From the NCBI GenBank assembly GCA_019348335.1, contig JAHWJR010000011.1:12050-18072 (forward strand): DNA of 6,023 nt. Direction: 5' to 3'. The translations under genes were made by a program, and so were the position numbers. Below, piece after piece: positions 4,894 through 6,023 of this stretch; position 1 is the stretch's first letter, and each line of letters opens with the position of its first letter. Source of the stretch: Actinomycetota bacterium (GTDB lineage Bacteria; Actinomycetota; Acidimicrobiia; Acidimicrobiales; CADCSY01). The notes under the pieces are model-generated. The model worked only from the letters and a program-made list of their open reading frames with translations. It was not told the DNA's origin and ran no database searches.

Positions 4894-6023
4894 GTGGATG
4901 AACGACCACGCAATTTGCGGACCATGATCTCGGAGGCGAAGGACTCCTCCGAGCTCATGATCGACCTCGCCTACGCCTCGGTCTACTTCGGGGACCCGCA
5001 GATGGCCGACGAGGTCGACGAGCTCCAGCAGCGCCTGAGCGAGTTGGTCCACGACATGCGGGCGGTCTGCGTGATGGCGGCCCGCTCACCCCGGGAGGCC
5101 GACGCCATGGCGTCGGTGCTCAAGGTCATCTCCTCCATCGAGCGGATGGGCAACGACGCCGTGGACATCTCCCGGATCGTGACCCGGCGGGTGGGAATCC
5201 CCAGAGAGCTGGTGGCCGACATGTCCGAGGCCGAGGAGGTGAGCCACCGGGTGTCGCTGCGGGAGGGGTCGCACTTCGCCCACCGGGTCCTGGCCGACTT
5301 CGAGCTGCCGGTGGCCGTGGGCATGCGGGTGGTGGCCATCCACCGCGAGCGCGACTGGATCACCGACGTGGGAGGTGACCAGGTGCTCCTGCCCGGCGAC
5401 GTGCTGTTCCTGCACGGTTCGCCGGCGGGCATCTCCCGGTTGCGCCAGCTGGCCGGGGCCCCGTCGTGGGAGCCGCCCACGGTCCCCGAGGAGCCGACTA
5501 CCACCGACCTCGACCGGGCCATCGACGTCTTGGTGGAGATGAAGAACATCTCCACCACCTGCGTGGGACTGGCCTGGTCGGCCCTGGTCATGCGCGACGT
5601 GGGCCTGGCCGCCGAGGTGCGCCACCTCGAGGACCGTCTCGACGAGATGAAGGAGCGCCTGGAGACCTGGGTGCTGCGCTCGTCGGCCCGCTCGAGCGAC
5701 CCCTCCCCGCTGCGAGGCCTGCTGCATCTGGGCCAGGCCGCCGAAGACCTGGGCGACGCCGCCCAGGAGATGGTGTGGCTCATCGAGAAGCAGGAGGAGG
5801 TGCACCCCATCCTCTCGCTCGCCCTGGGCGACGCCGACGAGGTGGTGGTGCGCCTGCCGGTGGGGGCGGGCTCGCCGGTCGAGGGCCGCAGCCTGCGGGA
5901 GCTCCACCTCGACATCGACCCCGGCTTCCACGTGATGGCCATCCGCCGGGGCGGGCGCTACGTCTACCGGCCCCGGGGGACCGAGGTGCTGCGGGCCGGC
6001 GACGAGCTCATCGGCAGCGGGCC
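4894..6023 (+). CDS. PhoU / TrkA_C tandem-domain regulatory protein, 3' end outside window
   Basis: A soluble protein of 376 visible residues with an alternating layout: PhoU-like helical domain (about 11-100, including ISEAKDSSELMIDLAYAS), TrkA_C/RCK_C domain (about 117-180, ending PGDVLFLHG), an acidic Pro-rich linker, a second PhoU-like domain (about 207-300, VLVEMKNIS...LEDRLDEM), and a second TrkA_C domain (from about 315, with VEGRSLREL and AGDELIGSG). This matches a poorly studied prokaryotic family that combines PhoU and TrkA_C domains. TrkA_C domains bind small ligands in potassium and other cation transport systems; PhoU-like domains are helical-bundle adaptors. There is no membrane segment. 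It follows the permease by 13 bases and probably regulates it, by inference. The frame is open to the window end, and only some 10-30 residues should be missing. GTG at 4894 is preferred over ATG at 4924 because the residues between (RPRNLRTM) resemble the N-terminal stretch I recall for relatives; ATG 4924 also lies in a strong hairpin. Confidence 0.87.
   Translation, partial: MDERPRNLRTMISEAKDSSELMIDLAYASVYFGDPQMADEVDELQQRLSELVHDMRAVCVMAARSPREADAMASVLKVISSIERMGNDAVDISRIVTRRVGIPRELVADMSEAEEVSHRVSLREGSHFAHRVLADFELPVAVGMRVVAIHRERDWITDVGGDQVLLPGDVLFLHGSPAGISRLRQLAGAPSWEPPTVPEEPTTTDLDRAIDVLVEMKNISTTCVGLAWSALVMRDVGLAAEVRHLEDRLDEMKERLETWVLRSSARSSDPSPLRGLLHLGQAAEDLGDAAQEMVWLIEKQEEVHPILSLALGDADEVVVRLPVGAGSPVEGRSLRELHLDIDPGFHVMAIRRGGRYVYRPRGTEVLRAGDELIGSG
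4923..4959 (+). repeat. 14-bp near-perfect inverted repeat at the 5' end of the PhoU/TrkA_C gene
   Basis: The left arm CATGATCTCGGAGG (4923-4936) and the right arm CCTCCGAGCTCATG (4946-4959) pair at 13 of 14 positions (T4928 against C4954 is the only mismatch) around the 9-base loop CGAAGGACT. It encodes residues 10-22 of the preferred reading frame and would bury the ATG at 4924 in the mRNA. The arms encode parts of the conserved helix (ISE and SSELM), so partial origin from codon choice is possible. Confidence 0.6.

Noticed and set aside
2739..4958. 739-residue minus-strand ORF running under acyP, the TlpA-like gene and the permease
   Set aside because: Its translation is low-complexity (G, R, H, Q, D, E rich) with no domain, and the opposite strand carries three well-recognised proteins. 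It is a shadow made by GC-rich third codon positions.
4983..5942. 319-residue and overlapping 281-residue minus-strand ORFs
   Set aside because: They oppose the PhoU/TrkA_C gene, which is open on the + strand to the end of the window. Their sequences are Ser/Arg- or His/Gly-rich without any motif.
1..6023. Search for CRISPR arrays, tRNA genes, insertion sequences and tandem repeats
   Set aside because: No regularly spaced repeats, no tRNA-like cloverleaf with a T-loop GTTCRA motif, no transposase-like protein and no terminal repeats were seen by eye.

Overview
The window is chromosomal DNA of a very GC-rich actinobacterium. Strong G/C bias at third codon positions, a DnaE2-type polymerase, one small cold-shock protein and genes that lack Shine-Dalgarno sequences but carry TANNNT-like boxes just upstream of their starts all fit Actinomycetota. 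The class Acidimicrobiia is my best guess, from general resemblance only. I see no mobile element, phage gene, CRISPR array, tRNA or rRNA.

Left part (1-2073): the C-terminal half of the error-prone polymerase DnaE2 (+) enters from the left edge and converges on a cold-shock protein gene (-). A long, almost perfect hairpin between them looks like a shared two-way terminator. The cold-shock gene has the clearest promoter in the window (CTGACA, 17-base spacer, TAGCGT with TG extension). Its leader of about 55 bases can fold so that the ribosome binding site is paired.

Middle part (2074-3644): a CPBP-family membrane protease (-) and an acylphosphatase (+) diverge from start codons that overlap within a single CATG. 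A cytoplasmic TlpA-like thiol-disulfide protein (+) follows the acylphosphatase after 22 bases and has its own candidate -10 box. Two back-to-back small hairpins close this block.

Right part (3645-6023): a two-gene unit on the + strand. The first gene encodes a membrane permease with two MgtE/SLC41-type halves and none of the N or CBS regulatory domains of classical MgtE. The second, 13 bases later, encodes a soluble protein with a PhoU / TrkA_C / PhoU / TrkA_C layout and runs off the right edge close to its expected end. The ORF on the + strand is open to the last base. The two are likely a cation permease and its cytoplasmic regulator; the ion and the ligand are unknown. This pair is the most interesting content. 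A 14-bp near-perfect inverted repeat sits at the 5' end of the regulator gene.

The long minus-strand ORFs under the + strand genes are byproducts of GC bias.
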